Below the pieces are notes generated by a model. That model did not search any database, was not told where the DNA came from, and was given only the letters and a program-made list of their open reading frames with translations. The translations under genes were made by a program, and so were the position numbers. Below are positions 45,193 through 54,197 of a stretch of 64,000 bases of DNA, piece after piece. Within the stretch, counting starts at the first letter, position 1, and each line of letters begins with the position of its first letter. The DNA is from Muscardinus avellanarius (lineage: Eukaryota; Chordata; Mammalia; Rodentia; Gliridae), in NCBI GenBank assembly GCA_963383645.1, contig OY726557.1:129993650-130057649 (forward strand). Reading direction: 5' to 3'.

Positions 45193-46130
45193 AAACCCAG
45201 TTCCTCGCGACCACTCTTTTCTTTAGTAGGAATTGGGCTTTTACGTCCCTGGAGGTGTTTTCCCAGCCCGTAGGAAGGGTGGTAGCCCTGGCGAAGGAGA
45301 ATATTATGGGCTTGGGGGAAATAAGATGTATTTTGTAAGGAATATCCCATGTCCACTAATAAATCTCTTCCCCAGAGGGAAACTGGCAGCTCCAGCACAT
45401 AGGGTTCAAACTGCCCCTTATGTCCCTCCTGATCTTTCCAATGTAAAGCCCTAGCACTGAGGTCAGGGGTTTTAGCATAACCCAAACCTCTAAGTTCTCC
45501 GGTAGCCTTTTGAGTGGGCCATGAAGATGACCAATCTTTACAGGCGATGACACTTTTATCTGCCCCAGTATCTAAAAGTCCTAGGATTTGCTTGCCTTCC
45601 ACGTCCAAGGTTATCAAGGGACGAGTTCCCATATCAAAGGCAAGAGATATTAACTCATTTCCTGAAGAACCGAACCCACCAATACCGCGTCGTCCCTCTG
45701 CTGAAGGAAACATACCATGTAGACTGGGAAGCAAAAGTAACTGTGCCACTCTATCCCCAGGGGAAATGGCAACGATACCCCGGGGCGCTGAAACCATCAC
45801 TTTGATAATACCGGTATAATCCTCATCTATAACCCCCGGATGGACTACAAGTCCTTTCATGGTAGAGGAAGACCTTCCAAAAAGTAAGCCAACAGAATTA
45901 GGTGGCAGAGGACCTTGAAAATCTGTTTCAATAATTTGAACCCCCATTTGTGGCGTTAATACCAGCCTGGAGGTGGCACAGAGGTCCAATCCTGCCGAAC
46001 CTGGAGTGGCTCGCCGGACTGTTCCGGAGGCTGTAAATTGGGCCACTGAGGTGGCTGTGTCTCCATGGCCCCATACACCTGAGGGTTCCCATATTTTTGT
46101 GGGCCCTGGGAACGAGGGCCCGCCCTCCCG
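45183..46130 (-). CDS. pro: Endogenous retroviral Pro: dUTPase, aspartic protease, G-patch
   Basis: This reading frame is reached by a -1 shift from gag; it has no ATG at its start and ends with TAG at 45185-45183. The N-terminal half is a dUTPase that would remove dUTP during reverse transcription. It has AGLDL, GRSS, a GVID-EDYTG segment, GDRVAQ and the glycine-rich GFGSSG loop, so all five family motifs are present. The second half is a retroviral aspartic protease with the catalytic LLDTGAD and a conserved GRDLL near its end. The tail has a glycine-rich G-patch-like stretch (GYHPSYGLGKHLQG), typical of betaretroviral proteases. Key residues are intact. The start shown is the frameshift point rather than a start codon. 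Confidence 0.9.
   Translation of the reverse strand, partial: REGGPSFPGPTKIWEPSGVWGHGDTATSVAQFTASGTVRRATPGSAGLDLCATSRLVLTPQMGVQIIETDFQGPLPPNSVGLLFGRSSSTMKGLVVHPGVIDEDYTGIIKVMVSAPRGIVAISPGDRVAQLLLLPSLHGMFPSAEGRRGIGGFGSSGNELISLAFDMGTRPLITLDVEGKQILGLLDTGADKSVIACKDWSSSWPTQKATGELRGLGYAKTPDLSARALHWKDQEGHKGQFEPYVLELPVSLWGRDLLVDMGYSLQNTSYFPQAHNILLRQGYHPSYGLGKHLQGRKSPIPTKEKSGREELGFVQ
45192..45198 (-). promoter_or_regulatory. pro-pol -1 frameshift site GGGTTTT
   Basis: In pro phase this reads G GGT TTT, three codons before the pro stop. The heptamer fits X XXY YYZ, and the -1 frame that follows is the pol frame, open from here to 42595. Confidence 0.82.
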
Positions 46131-47605
46131 TTTTTTGTCTGAGTATTTGATGATTGCTTTCCAGTATAGGGCAAGGGGTTGCCATCGATATCTTTAACCG
46201 AACGGCACTCAAAAGTAGGATGCCTTCCTTTTCTACATCGACGACAATACTCAGGAGGAGAAGGATAAGATTGGGACGCCCTACACTTAGGACAATCTCG
46301 TTTTAAGTGTCCTGTCGCTCCACAGGAAAAACAATTGCCATTTTTGGTACTATTCTTACTTTGTTGTCCGGAGGCCTGTATAATGGCTGCAGCAAGTCCT
46401 GAATTGGTTAAGGGTCCTCCGAGTTCCCTGCACACCTTCATCCACACCTCTAGGCCTTTATGTTTGTAAGGAGTGATGGCCTGTCTGCATTCTTTAGTGC
46501 ATTGCTCATAGACCAATTGTTTAATGAGCGGCATGGCCGCGTCAGAATCCCCAAAAATTCTTCCCGCAGCCTCTACTAGACGGGCAACGAAGTCTGAAAA
46601 GGGTTCAGTCAATCCTTGAGTAATCTTTGTAAGGTTACCAGATACCTCTCCTTTGTTAGGGAGGGCCTTCCAGGCCTGGGTAGCGAGTCTGTTGATTTGT
46701 TCATACACCTGTTGTGGATACCCAAGCTGTTGATTAGCAAATCGTCCTTGGCCCATCAGCATGTCTATATCCCAGGCTGAATTTCCTGCTGCTCGATTAC
46801 GTGCAGCTTGTTCAGTGGCATATTCTATATAATAAGCTTTCCAATCCAAATATTGGCCAGGATTTAAGGTGGCCCTAACCAAATTTTGCCAGTCTCCTGG
46901 GGTCATGGCATAGCGATGTAAACTCTCTATTATTGCTATAGTGAAAGCAGCTGACGACCCATATGTGCGAACTGACTCTGCGAGATGCTTAACTATTTTA
47001 AAGTCCAAAGGCTCATGATAACGATTTCCCCCCTCCTGCAGCTGGAAAACTGGAAAAGCTTGATTTGCTAAAAAAATTCCCGCATCTCTCCACATCTGAC
47101 TACTAAAAGAGACACCTTCTCCTGCTCTGGGCGCAGAAGGGTTATACGGAGGAGGCGAAATTTCCTCTTTAATCAGTTCAAAAGCTTTCACTTGTTTACA
47201 AATGGCCTCTAATTCCTCCTCAGATTCATCCTCCCCCTCTGACTCTGAATCCTCCTCACTGGCCACTTTAGAGGAAGTTGAACGTTCCTCTTTTACACCG
47301 TCTAAAGCTGCCTGGCCCTCCTGCACAAATTTTCTAAAGCGCCTTTCTTCCAAACAGGCACGAATCAGCCGACAAAGCGGCCGAGTCCCTCCTGTGACAA
47401 TACCTTGTTCTTCGGCGCGTTCTACGTCTCTTCCCAATTTATCCCAGCTTGCCAAAGAAAGATTCCCTGATACTGTAAACCATGGCGCTACCCTATCTAT
47501 TTGTTCGAGAAAATCTTGTATTGTCTTGTCCCTAAGCTTTAGGCCTCTACTTTTCAACAAAGCTTTCAATGCTTTATGCAATGGGTGAGATGGACTATTT
47601 CCCAT
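45956..47605 (-). CDS. gag: Endogenous retroviral Gag polyprotein (549 aa)
   Basis: Gag is the structural polyprotein of the virion core. The frame is complete, from the ATG at 47605 to TAA at 45958. The N-terminus MGNS fits N-myristoylation of matrix for membrane targeting. An acidic, Ser/Glu-rich linker lies at about residues 110-135, followed by a PPPY late-domain motif at 151-154 that would recruit NEDD4-type ubiquitin ligases for budding. The middle part is capsid-like. Two CCHC zinc knuckles of C-X2-C-X4-H-X4-C form lie at about 425-438 and 454-467 (nucleocapsid). The slippery site for Pro lies at codons 490-492. There are no stops or frameshifts, so the product could be made. Class assignment follows from the whole provirus. 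Confidence 0.92.
   Translation of the reverse strand: MGNSPSHPLHKALKALLKSRGLKLRDKTIQDFLEQIDRVAPWFTVSGNLSLASWDKLGRDVERAEEQGIVTGGTRPLCRLIRACLEERRFRKFVQEGQAALDGVKEERSTSSKVASEEDSESEGEDESEEELEAICKQVKAFELIKEEISPPPYNPSAPRAGEGVSFSSQMWRDAGIFLANQAFPVFQLQEGGNRYHEPLDFKIVKHLAESVRTYGSSAAFTIAIIESLHRYAMTPGDWQNLVRATLNPGQYLDWKAYYIEYATEQAARNRAAGNSAWDIDMLMGQGRFANQQLGYPQQVYEQINRLATQAWKALPNKGEVSGNLTKITQGLTEPFSDFVARLVEAAGRIFGDSDAAMPLIKQLVYEQCTKECRQAITPYKHKGLEVWMKVCRELGGPLTNSGLAAAIIQASGQQSKNSTKNGNCFSCGATGHLKRDCPKCRASQSYPSPPEYCRRCRKGRHPTFECRSVKDIDGNPLPYTGKQSSNTQTKNGRAGPRSQGPQKYGNPQVYGAMETQPPQWPNLQPPEQSGEPLQVRQDWTSVPPPGWY
46130..46136 (-). promoter_or_regulatory. gag-pro -1 frameshift site AAAAAAC
   Basis: In gag phase the bases read A AAA AAC, the heptamer known from MMTV gag-pro. 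The pro frame is -1 to gag here and is open from this point to 45183. A downstream pseudoknot would be expected within about 10 bases, but I did not fold the RNA. Confidence 0.85.
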
Positions 47606-47652
47606 CTTGTCGAATCAGGACCAGCCCGATTCTCTAACTTACTTACACTAAA

Positions 47653-47791
47653 AAATATCCTCCTTAATGGAGCCCCCTTTGATCGGGGAAAATACAGCGC
47701 TGTTCCTCGCTTTTCCGCGAGCCTCGCTTATCCGCGAGCCTTATTTACTAAATATCCTCCTTAATGGAGCCCCCTTTGATCGGGGAAAATA
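47653..47791 (-). repeat. 42-bp direct repeat in the viral leader
   Basis: Positions 47653-47694 and 47750-47791 carry the same 42 bases, 97 bp apart, between the LTR and gag. The unit includes TTTGATCGGGG. Short GCGAGCCT repeats lie between the copies. The duplication arose before or during the last replication cycles and falls where packaging signals normally lie. Confidence 0.85.
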
Positions 47792-47838
47792 ACCCTCCGT
47801 AAACGGAGCCTCCTCCTCCCTTTTCGGAGTCAAGGAGT

Positions 47839-47845
47839 ACTTACC
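47839..47845 (-). other. Candidate major splice donor in the viral leader
   Basis: In viral sense the sequence reads CTG|GTAAGTAC, with GTAAGT at 47844-47839, a near-perfect donor between the primer site and gag. Complex retroviruses and betaretroviruses use a leader donor for env mRNA. A second GTAAGT lies nearer gag, around 47639. Confidence 0.45.
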
Positions 47846-47889
47846 AGCCGGCTGCCCTGGACTGCCGAGGTTCTGATCAAAGCGAAGGT

Positions 47890-47907
47890 CCCCGTACGGG
47901 CCAACCA
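47890..47907 (-). other. Probable primer binding site, tRNA-Ile-like
   Basis: In viral sense, two bases after the 5' LTR comes TGGTTGGCCCGTACGGGG. From memory the 3' end of tRNA-Ile(AAU) would give TGGTGGCCCGTACGGGG, which matches except for one extra T. I know no better match among the usual Lys, Pro, Phe, Arg or Met primers. The assignment rests on recalled tRNA sequence. Confidence 0.45.
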
Positions 47908-47909
47908 CT

Positions 47910-48266
47910 TGTCGCGCGCAGTGACGACTCTTACACGATCTTCCTCAAGCAGTTTTATTACCCCAGGTTCTTGTACAGTTCCCGCAAATCTTCTTCCCGT
48001 AAATCTTCTCTTCTCTCTCTTTTCCCCCCAGAAATCTTCCCCTTATATAGAGCCCAACAGCCAATCAGCAGACTGTTCACGTGCACAACTCATGGCAACA
48101 GCCAGTCCATTGGCTGTTGCCCTATGGCATGCGGTGTTCCCGTGTATCTCATGCTCTTGTCGTCACTTCCTGAAAGCTGTTTACCACCTAAGTGCTCTGG
48201 GGAAGATTTCCGCTCAGCGCCATCTTAGCTCTCGGACTTACTGGCTGATGGGCGGGGCCCGTCACA
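47910..48266 (-). repeat. 5' LTR of the provirus
   Basis: The LTR is 357 bp and starts TG and ends CA in viral sense. It carries a GC-box-like GGGCGGGGC complement near the U3 start, an inverted CCAAT (ATTGG), a TATA box (TATATAAG, minus strand 48049-48042) and the polyadenylation signal AATAAA (47959-47954). I found no difference from the 3' LTR on reading the two side by side. Transcription would run leftward, against BARX2. Confidence 0.95.
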
Positions 48267-48272
48267 GTTTCC
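48267..48272. repeat. Target site duplication, right copy
   Basis: GTTTCC directly follows the right LTR edge and is identical to 41403-41408. The match shows that both LTRs belong to a single integration event. Confidence 0.9.
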
Positions 48273-48290
48273 CTTTTCTTTCTTTCTTTT

Positions 48291-48488
48291 TATTTTTGTG
48301 GTACTAGGGATTGGACCCAGGGGAATTCTATCTCTGAGCTATGTCCCCAACCCATTTAAAAATTTTTTTGTTTTGAAACAGGGTCTTGCTAGGTTGCAAG
48401 GGGCAAAGACTGTCCTTGAACCTGAGATCCTCCTGTCTCAGCCTCCTAAGTACTGGGATTAGGGGGTTGCACCACCATGCTGGGCTTA
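48291..48488 (-). mobile_element. SINE B1-dID adjoining the provirus
   Basis: GTGGTACTAGGGATTGGACC to CCACCATGCTGGGC. The provirus integrated just outside the pyrimidine-rich tail of this SINE. Confidence 0.85.
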
Positions 48489-48707
48489 TGTTTCAGTATT
48501 TTTAGTTCTACTTAATACACGTTTTGATTAGCTAAGTTCATAACCATTCTGCATGGGAAATGTGTCAGCGCACTTTAGAGCATGCTTCAACACCACCAAT
48601 TAACTAGGCACCTGGAACGCTGGGTTTGGTCAAAGCTAAGCTTGAATAGTTCAGTTCCTATGTAGTTATGGGCTACATTCAGATATCTTTTTCTTTTTTT
48701 ACTTTTT

Positions 48708-48723
48708 CTATTATTATTATTAC

Positions 48724-48754
<31 letters not shown>

Positions 48755-48943
48755 TTATTATTAGTGGTACTGGGGTTCCTGGAAGCCCTTCTACCTCTGG
48801 GCTACACTCCCAGACCTATTTTTATATTTTTATTTGGAAACAGGGTCTCTTAAGCCAGCATGGCTGGCTTCGAACCTGCGCGATCCTCCTGTCTCCGCCT
48901 CCCAAGTGCGGGGATTACAAGCGTGCGCCACCATGCCCGGCTT
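48708..48943 (-). mobile_element. SINE B1-dID, young-type subfamily, with (ATT)n tail
   Basis: (ATT)n at 48708-48762, then GGTACTGGGGTTCCTGGAAG to GCGCCACCATGCCCGGC. Confidence 0.9.
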
Positions 48944-49151
48944 ACTTTTTATTTTTGATACTGAGGTTTGAACCCAGGGGCATTCTCCCTGTAGCTATAC
49001 CTCCAGCCCTATTTTATTTTTATTTTGAAACAAGGTTTCGTTAGGTTAATGAGAGTCTCACTGCTTGCTGAGGCTGTCCTCAAATCTGCGATCCTCCTGT
49101 CTCAGCCTCCCAAGTACTTGGATTACAGGCATGTGCCATCACGTCCAGCTC
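48944..49151 (-). mobile_element. SINE B1-dID
   Basis: GATACTGAGGTTTGAACCCA to GTGCCATCACGTCCAGC, abutting the previous copy. Confidence 0.85.
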
Positions 49152-49168
49152 ATTTCTTTCATTTTTCT

Positions 49169-49427
49169 GCAGGGGGTAAGGTGGGCTAAAGATTGAACCC
49201 AGGGAGGGACATTCTACTTACAAACCCAGCTCCTTCCTTCCTTCCTTCTGTCCTTCTTCCCTCCCTCCTCCCTTCCCTTCTCTTCCCCCCCCCCCCCATT
49301 TTGAAACAGAGTTTTGCTAACTTACTGAGGGTCTTGCTAAGTTGCTGAGGCTGGCCTCAAACCTGCGATCTTCTTGTCTCCGCCTCCCATGTACTCGGAT
49401 TACAGGTGCGCAACACCTTACCTGGAT
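49169..49427 (-). mobile_element. SINE B1-dID with central pyrimidine expansion
   Basis: The right half ends near 49210, a TTCC/C14 tract occupies 49222-49298, and the left half follows to GCAACACCTTACCTGG. Confidence 0.8.
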
Positions 49428-49751
49428 ACCTACTGACATTTCTGTCAACGATGGGAGGTATATACAACGGTGGTCCCAGAGGCTTATATTTCCTAGGCAC
49501 ATTGTGGCCACCTGAGTTTGTGTAGGTAAGTACACTGTGTTTCAGAACAGTCAACCAGCTGGCTTGAGGAGCTAGTGAGAAGGAACCTATTTAGTTGGGA
49601 TTTGGCATGACCTCCAAAAGCTGGGGATAACTTGCTCCTCTGTGTCACAGCGGCTCACAGAAACCCATGAGGGACCACTTCGACCTCCTTAAGCTACCAT
49701 CACGGGATGGCAGTTGAACTCTAGAGATACTTTCATAAAAAGAACAGCATA

Positions 49752-49970
49752 AGCCGGGCATGGTGACACATGCTTGTAGTCCCAGCATTTGGGAGGATGA
49801 GACGGGAGGATCACAGTTCACAGCCAGCCTCAGCAGCTACTAAGTGAGGTCCTTTGCAACGCAGTAAGACCCTGTTTCAAAATAAAAAAAAAATAAATAA
49901 ATAAAAACTAGGGTTGGGAGTGTAGCACAGAGAGTTCCATCTTCAGTATTGCATTAAAAAAAAAAAAAAA
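49752..49970 (+). mobile_element. SINE B1-dID with target duplication
   Basis: GCCGGGCATGGTGACACATG to an A15 tail. AAAAGAACAGCATAA flanks both ends. Confidence 0.9.
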
Positions 49971-50369
49971 AGAACAGCATAACTGTTCTTCCCAGTGGCT
50001 CCAAGGACCTCTGGATAGACTGGCTGCACATCCGCCCGGTGGGTGGCGTCTGCTCAGATCAGTCAATTAGTATTTCATTTGCAAGATGCAGTGCTCAGCT
50101 CTGGAGCCTTTCCAGGAGTGTAGTTAATTAGGCCGTTTATTATTTGGATTACTGACCTCATGGGATGACTTGTGGATTGACCAGAGTGGCAAAGCGGGAC
50201 GCAGGTGGCCTGGAGCGCCCACAGACCAAACTTGTCTTTAAGCTTCTGCTTCTCCTCTCAATGCCCGGAGCTGGTTCTTTGGTTAGGGCCACAGATTCTG
50301 GGAGCCCAAAGATCCCCGTGACTCATAAGCACCTTCATCGGGTAGAGGAGAAAGAGAGGCTTAGGTCAG

Positions 50370-50760
50370 CTCTGCAAACACCCACCCAGTGCCTACTCTG
50401 CCAGGGCGAGGGAGTGGCTGCCGAGGTGAATTATCCCCTCAAAGAGTTTACTGAGTAGTAAAGGGACACCAACATATTAGAAGTCAGTTTAAATACTCTG
50501 GAGAGTGCTGTAAAAGAGGCTGTCAGCACAGAGGCACCTTGGGAGGACAAAGGAGGGAATTTAGCTCAGCCTGAGCAGGAGGGGGCAGAGGATGAGAGGG
50601 AATGTTTTCTGGATGAGAAAACCTGAGCTGACTTTTAAAGGGTGAGTAAGAATTAGCCAGGGGAATGAGACTCCTGGGGTGAGTCTGGGGGCAATCTGAG
50701 AAGAGGACAGAATATGACCAAAGATATGACCTGAAGCAGCACAATATGCGTTAGAAAACT
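50370..50760 (+). repeat. L2 remnant
   Basis: CCAGTGCCTACTCTGCCAGG, then AGTTTACTGAGTAGTAAAGG, GAGTGCTGTAAAAGAGGC and ACCTGAGCTGACTTTTAAAG keep L2 order. Confidence 0.65.
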
Positions 50761-51084
50761 ACAGGCAAGTCAATTTTTGTTGTTGTTGTGTTTTTGTTTT
50801 TGTTTTTCTTTTTGGTGGTACTGGGGATTGAACTCTCTTCTGGGTCAGTTACCTCCTCCCTGGTTTTATTATAGAATAAAGTCTGTTCCTCGCTGTTGAG
50901 CTATGTTCTTTTTTTTTTTTTTTACCCCATATTTCCCAACAATTTCCAGTACCAAAAAGAAAAAAGAAAGAGAAAAACTAAATATGTAGGACATATGTAG
51001 TAGTGTATGAACAAATATGAATCACTGCAAGGTTAGATGTTGTGAAATAACTGCCACAATGGCTTTCAGTGCAAGTGTCTGCCT

Positions 51085-51445
51085 AGAAGCTCCTCTTCTT
51101 CCCCTCCCTCTTCCTCCCTCCTCCCTTCTCCTCCCCTCCCTCTTTCTCCTCTTCCTCCCTCTCCTCCTCCCCTCCCTCTTCCTCCTCTTCCTTCCCCTTC
51201 TCCTCCCTTCCCTTCTCCTCCTCTTCCTCCCCCCTTCTTCTTCCCCTTTTCTCCCTCCCTCCTCCCCTCCTCCTCTCTTCCTCCTCCTCCTCTTCCTCCT
51301 CTCCCCCTCCTCCCCTCCTCCTCCTATCTTCCTCCTCTCCTCCTCCCCTTCCTCCCCATCTTCCCCCTCCTCTTCCTTTTCCTCCTCCTCTTTCTCCTCC
51401 TCATCTTCCTCCTCCTCCTCTTCCTCCTCCTCCTCCTCTGCCCCC
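51085..51445. repeat. Long polypyrimidine tract (CCT/CTT-rich, about 355 bp)
   Basis: The + strand is almost pure C/T over about 355 bp, in irregular CTTCCTCCTC units. It joins a 5'-truncated antisense SINE at 51450. A Ser/Pro/Leu-rich reading is an artefact. Confidence 0.95.
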
Positions 51446-51449
51446 TTCT

Positions 51450-51604
51450 TTTACCTCTGAGCTGCATCCCCAGACCCATTTCCTTTTTTTTTTTTGGTGA
51501 AACACGGTCTAACTACATGGCAAAGGTTGGCCTTGAACCTGTGGTCTTCCCGTCTCAGCTTCTCAAGAATTGGGATTGCAAGTGCATACCACTACACTCA
51601 GCTC
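51450..51604 (-). mobile_element. SINE B1-dID, partial
   Basis: It begins TTTTACCTCTGAGCTGCATC, lacks the extreme 3' end (replaced by the pyrimidine tract) and ends ACTACACTCAGCTC. Confidence 0.8.
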
Positions 51605-51649
51605 CCTGCCTGGAGGTTCTTTGAGAAGCATCCTCGTATATTAATATTG

Positions 51650-51770
51650 GCCAGTAGCTTAGGAGGCACAGACATAGATTGAATTATCAGTCTCTTAGTG
51701 TGCTAACTTGGGTAAATTACCTAGGTACTTTGAGTGTTTCTTCATCTCTAAAATAGGCATACTAAACCAG
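51650..51770 (+). repeat. MIR remnant, interrupted by a SINE
   Basis: CTTGGGTAAATTACCTAGGT and CTTCATCTCTAAAATAGGCA are MIR core. The rest may continue at 51980-52020. Confidence 0.7.
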
Positions 51771-51771
51771 A

Positions 51772-51975
51772 TGTGATAGCCTCCCAAGTTGAGACAGGAC
51801 GATCACAGGTTCGCTGCTAGACTCAGAAACTTGGTGAGGTTCTCCACAGCTTAATGAGATCCTGTTTCAGAATAAAAAAAGAAAATAGGACTGGAGTTGT
51901 AGCTCAGAGGTAGAATGTTCCTGGGTCCAATCCCCAGTGCCAAAAAAATAAAATAAAAAAATAAAAAAATAAGAA
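51772..51975 (+). mobile_element. SINE B1-dID, 5'-damaged
   Basis: GATAGCCTCCCAAGTTGAGA, right half TAGCTCAGAGGTAGAATGTT and an (AAAAT)n tail. Confidence 0.85.
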
Positions 51976-52196
51976 AAATGACCATTGCATATGATTGTTA
52001 TGGTGATTCGACGAGAAAGCATATGCTGCCAGGTGCCCCATACTCGTGCATACTGATATGGTAAACAGCCAACAGTTGTGCAAATGAGTGGGTGCAGAAA
52101 TCAGAGCATGACCAGGAAGGCCATTTAATACCAGAATGTCACAATTTCCCATCTCTAAAAAAGGATTAATAATAGTATCCTTTCATTGGTAGGCTT

Positions 52197-52807
52197 TTAT
52201 TTATTTATTTATTTATTTATTTATTTGCTACTGGGAATTGAACCCAGGGACATTCTGAGCTACACCCCCAGACCTTTTTATTTTGATACAGGGGCTCACT
52301 AAATTGCTAAGGCTGGCCTTGAACCTGCATTCTTCTTGCCTCAGCCTTCCAAGTACTGGGATTACAGGCATCAAGCATAGCTTCCTTCTTCCTTGATAGT
52401 TTTTTATTTGTTTGTTTGGTACTAGAGGTTGAACCCAGGGGTGTTCTACCTCTGAGCTAAACCCCCAGTCCTCTTATTGTATTGTTATTTTGAAATAGGG
52501 TCTCACTAAGGTGCTTAGGGCCTTGTGTTGCTGATGCCGGCAGTGAATCTGTAATCTTCCTGTTTCAGCCTCCCAAGCGTGCACACCTGGCTTATTGGTA
52601 GATTTTTTTTGTGTGTGTGGTTCTGGGGATGGAACCCAGGGGCCTTCTACCTCTAAGCTATACCCCCAACTCTATTTTATTTTGAAACAGAGTCTCACCA
52701 GGTTGATGAGAGTCTCATTTCTTGCTGAGGCTGTCCTTAACCCTGTGATCCTCCTGTCTTAGCCTCCCAAGTACTGGGATTACAAGCACGTGCTACCACA
52801 GCCGGCT
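52197..52807 (-). mobile_element. Three antisense B1-dID SINEs in a row
   Basis: Copies at 52197-52382 (TTTA tail; GCTACTGGGAATTGAACCCA), 52402-52592 (GGTACTAGAGGTTGAACCCA) and 52604-52807 (GGTTCTGGGGATGGAACCCA to ACCACAGCCGGCT) are separated by only 10-20 bp. Confidence 0.85.
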
Positions 52808-52809
52808 AT

Positions 52810-53260
52810 GGGTAGGTTTTTGTAAAGAGAAAAATTAGCTTTTTATGCAAACACTTAGGAAATTAACATTTCAAAAGTTAAAGGAATCCCTTCACTATAT
52901 TTGTAAGTATGGAGGTGCTGTGGATGGCCAGAGGGTTATGTTAACTGGCTGATTAATTTCTTTTGTCTCAGGTGCCCAGTAGCCCCCCTGCAGGAGAGAT
53001 CACTCAGTCCACAACTACTGCTTGAATGGCAGAGGTATGTGGGACGTCACTGGAGACACCAATGACCTGAAACAAGCAGTTGGCCCCCACAAAGACCTCT
53101 TGAGTCAGACCTTTGTCCTCAAGGAGCTTAAAGCCAATCAAGAATGAATAAACTTCCTGTTTAAAAAATTAAGGCTTTCTAGGAAGGAAGTGATGAGGCC
53201 CAGTGAGAAGCCAAATGTAGCAGTGAACACGTGGCTCCAAGGTGAGGGAGCACTGTGAGT
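52810..53260. other. Unassigned, with possible L2 at 53030-53200
   Basis: ACCTTTGTCCTCAAGGAGCTTAAAG recalls L2. There is no gene. Confidence 0.4.
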
Positions 53261-53265
53261 CACTT

Positions 53266-53267
<2 letters not shown>

Positions 53268-53299
<32 letters not shown>
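53268..53299. repeat. (CA)n microsatellite
   Basis: Sixteen CA units, not attached to a SINE. Confidence 0.95.
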
Positions 53300-53302
<3 letters not shown>

Positions 53303-53497
53303 GAAACCCCACGTAATAAAACTGTGGTGGAATGCTAATGGGGTCCTTGGGCCAGCAGTACCTGGGTGTACTGTAGTGACCGCTCCTGCTGTGCAGAGCT
53401 CCCAGACCATGGTCCTTTGCATCTCTTTAGGTTTCGCAGTCAGGGGTGGGCCATTTGGAATGATGGCCACTGCCAGTCATTAACTTAGAAATTATTG

Positions 53498-53989
53498 CCA
53501 GGTGTGCTGGGCAGCACACATCTGCAATTCTAGCACTTGGGAAGCTGAGATAGGAGAATCATAAATTCAAGCCCAGCCTCAACAGTTTAGTGGGATTCTT
53601 AGCAACCTAGTGAAATTGTTTCAAAACAAAAACTATCAGAGTGTGGTAGCGCACACTTGTAATCCCAGTACTTGGGAGGCTGAGACAGGAGGATTACAGG
53701 TTAGTGGCTAGCCCGGGCAGCTTGGTGCAGCCCTTCTGTAACTTAGTAAGACCCTGCTTAAAAAAAAAAAAAAAAAAAAAATTAGAGCCCAGAGTGGTGG
53801 TGCATGCTTATAATCCCAGCATTCAGGAGACTGAGACCGGAGGATCGCGGTTTGCGGACAGCCTCGGCTACTTAGTGAGGCTCTCCGCAACTCAGTGAGA
53901 CCCTGTTTCAAACTAAAGAATAAAAAATTGGGCAGGGGGTGTAGCTTGGAGGTCAAATGCCTCTGGGTTCCAGCCCCAGACCCGCAAAA

Positions 53990-54063
<74 letters not shown>

Positions 54064-54197
54064 AAATAGGGCTAGGAGTGGGTAGCTCAGAGGTAGAATG
54101 CCTCTGGATTTAATTCTCCAGTATCATAAACAAATAAAAAACAAAAAAAACTAACAAAAGGTTGGGGTATAGCTCAGAGGTAAAATGCCCCAGTACC

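Larger units (their letters stand above)
41409..48266 (-). mobile_element. Class II (betaretrovirus-like) endogenous provirus, env-deleted
   Basis: This is a 6858-bp provirus on the minus strand, bounded by two 357-bp LTRs and a 6-bp target duplication (GTTTCC). In viral order it has 5' LTR, primer site, leader, gag, pro with dUTPase, pol, a remnant of env, polypurine tract and 3' LTR. The 6-bp duplication, dUTPase at the start of pro, separate gag/pro/pol frames joined by two -1 shifts, and two CCHC boxes are all features of betaretrovirus-like (class II, IAP/MMTV/HML-related) elements. gag, pro and pol are open throughout and the LTRs are identical by eye, so insertion was very recent. It lies antisense within the presumed BARX2 intron. 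The exact family cannot be named without a search. Confidence 0.95.

Noticed and set aside
51017..51460. Ser/Pro/Leu-rich 147-codon open frame
   Set aside because: It is read entirely from the polypyrimidine tract.
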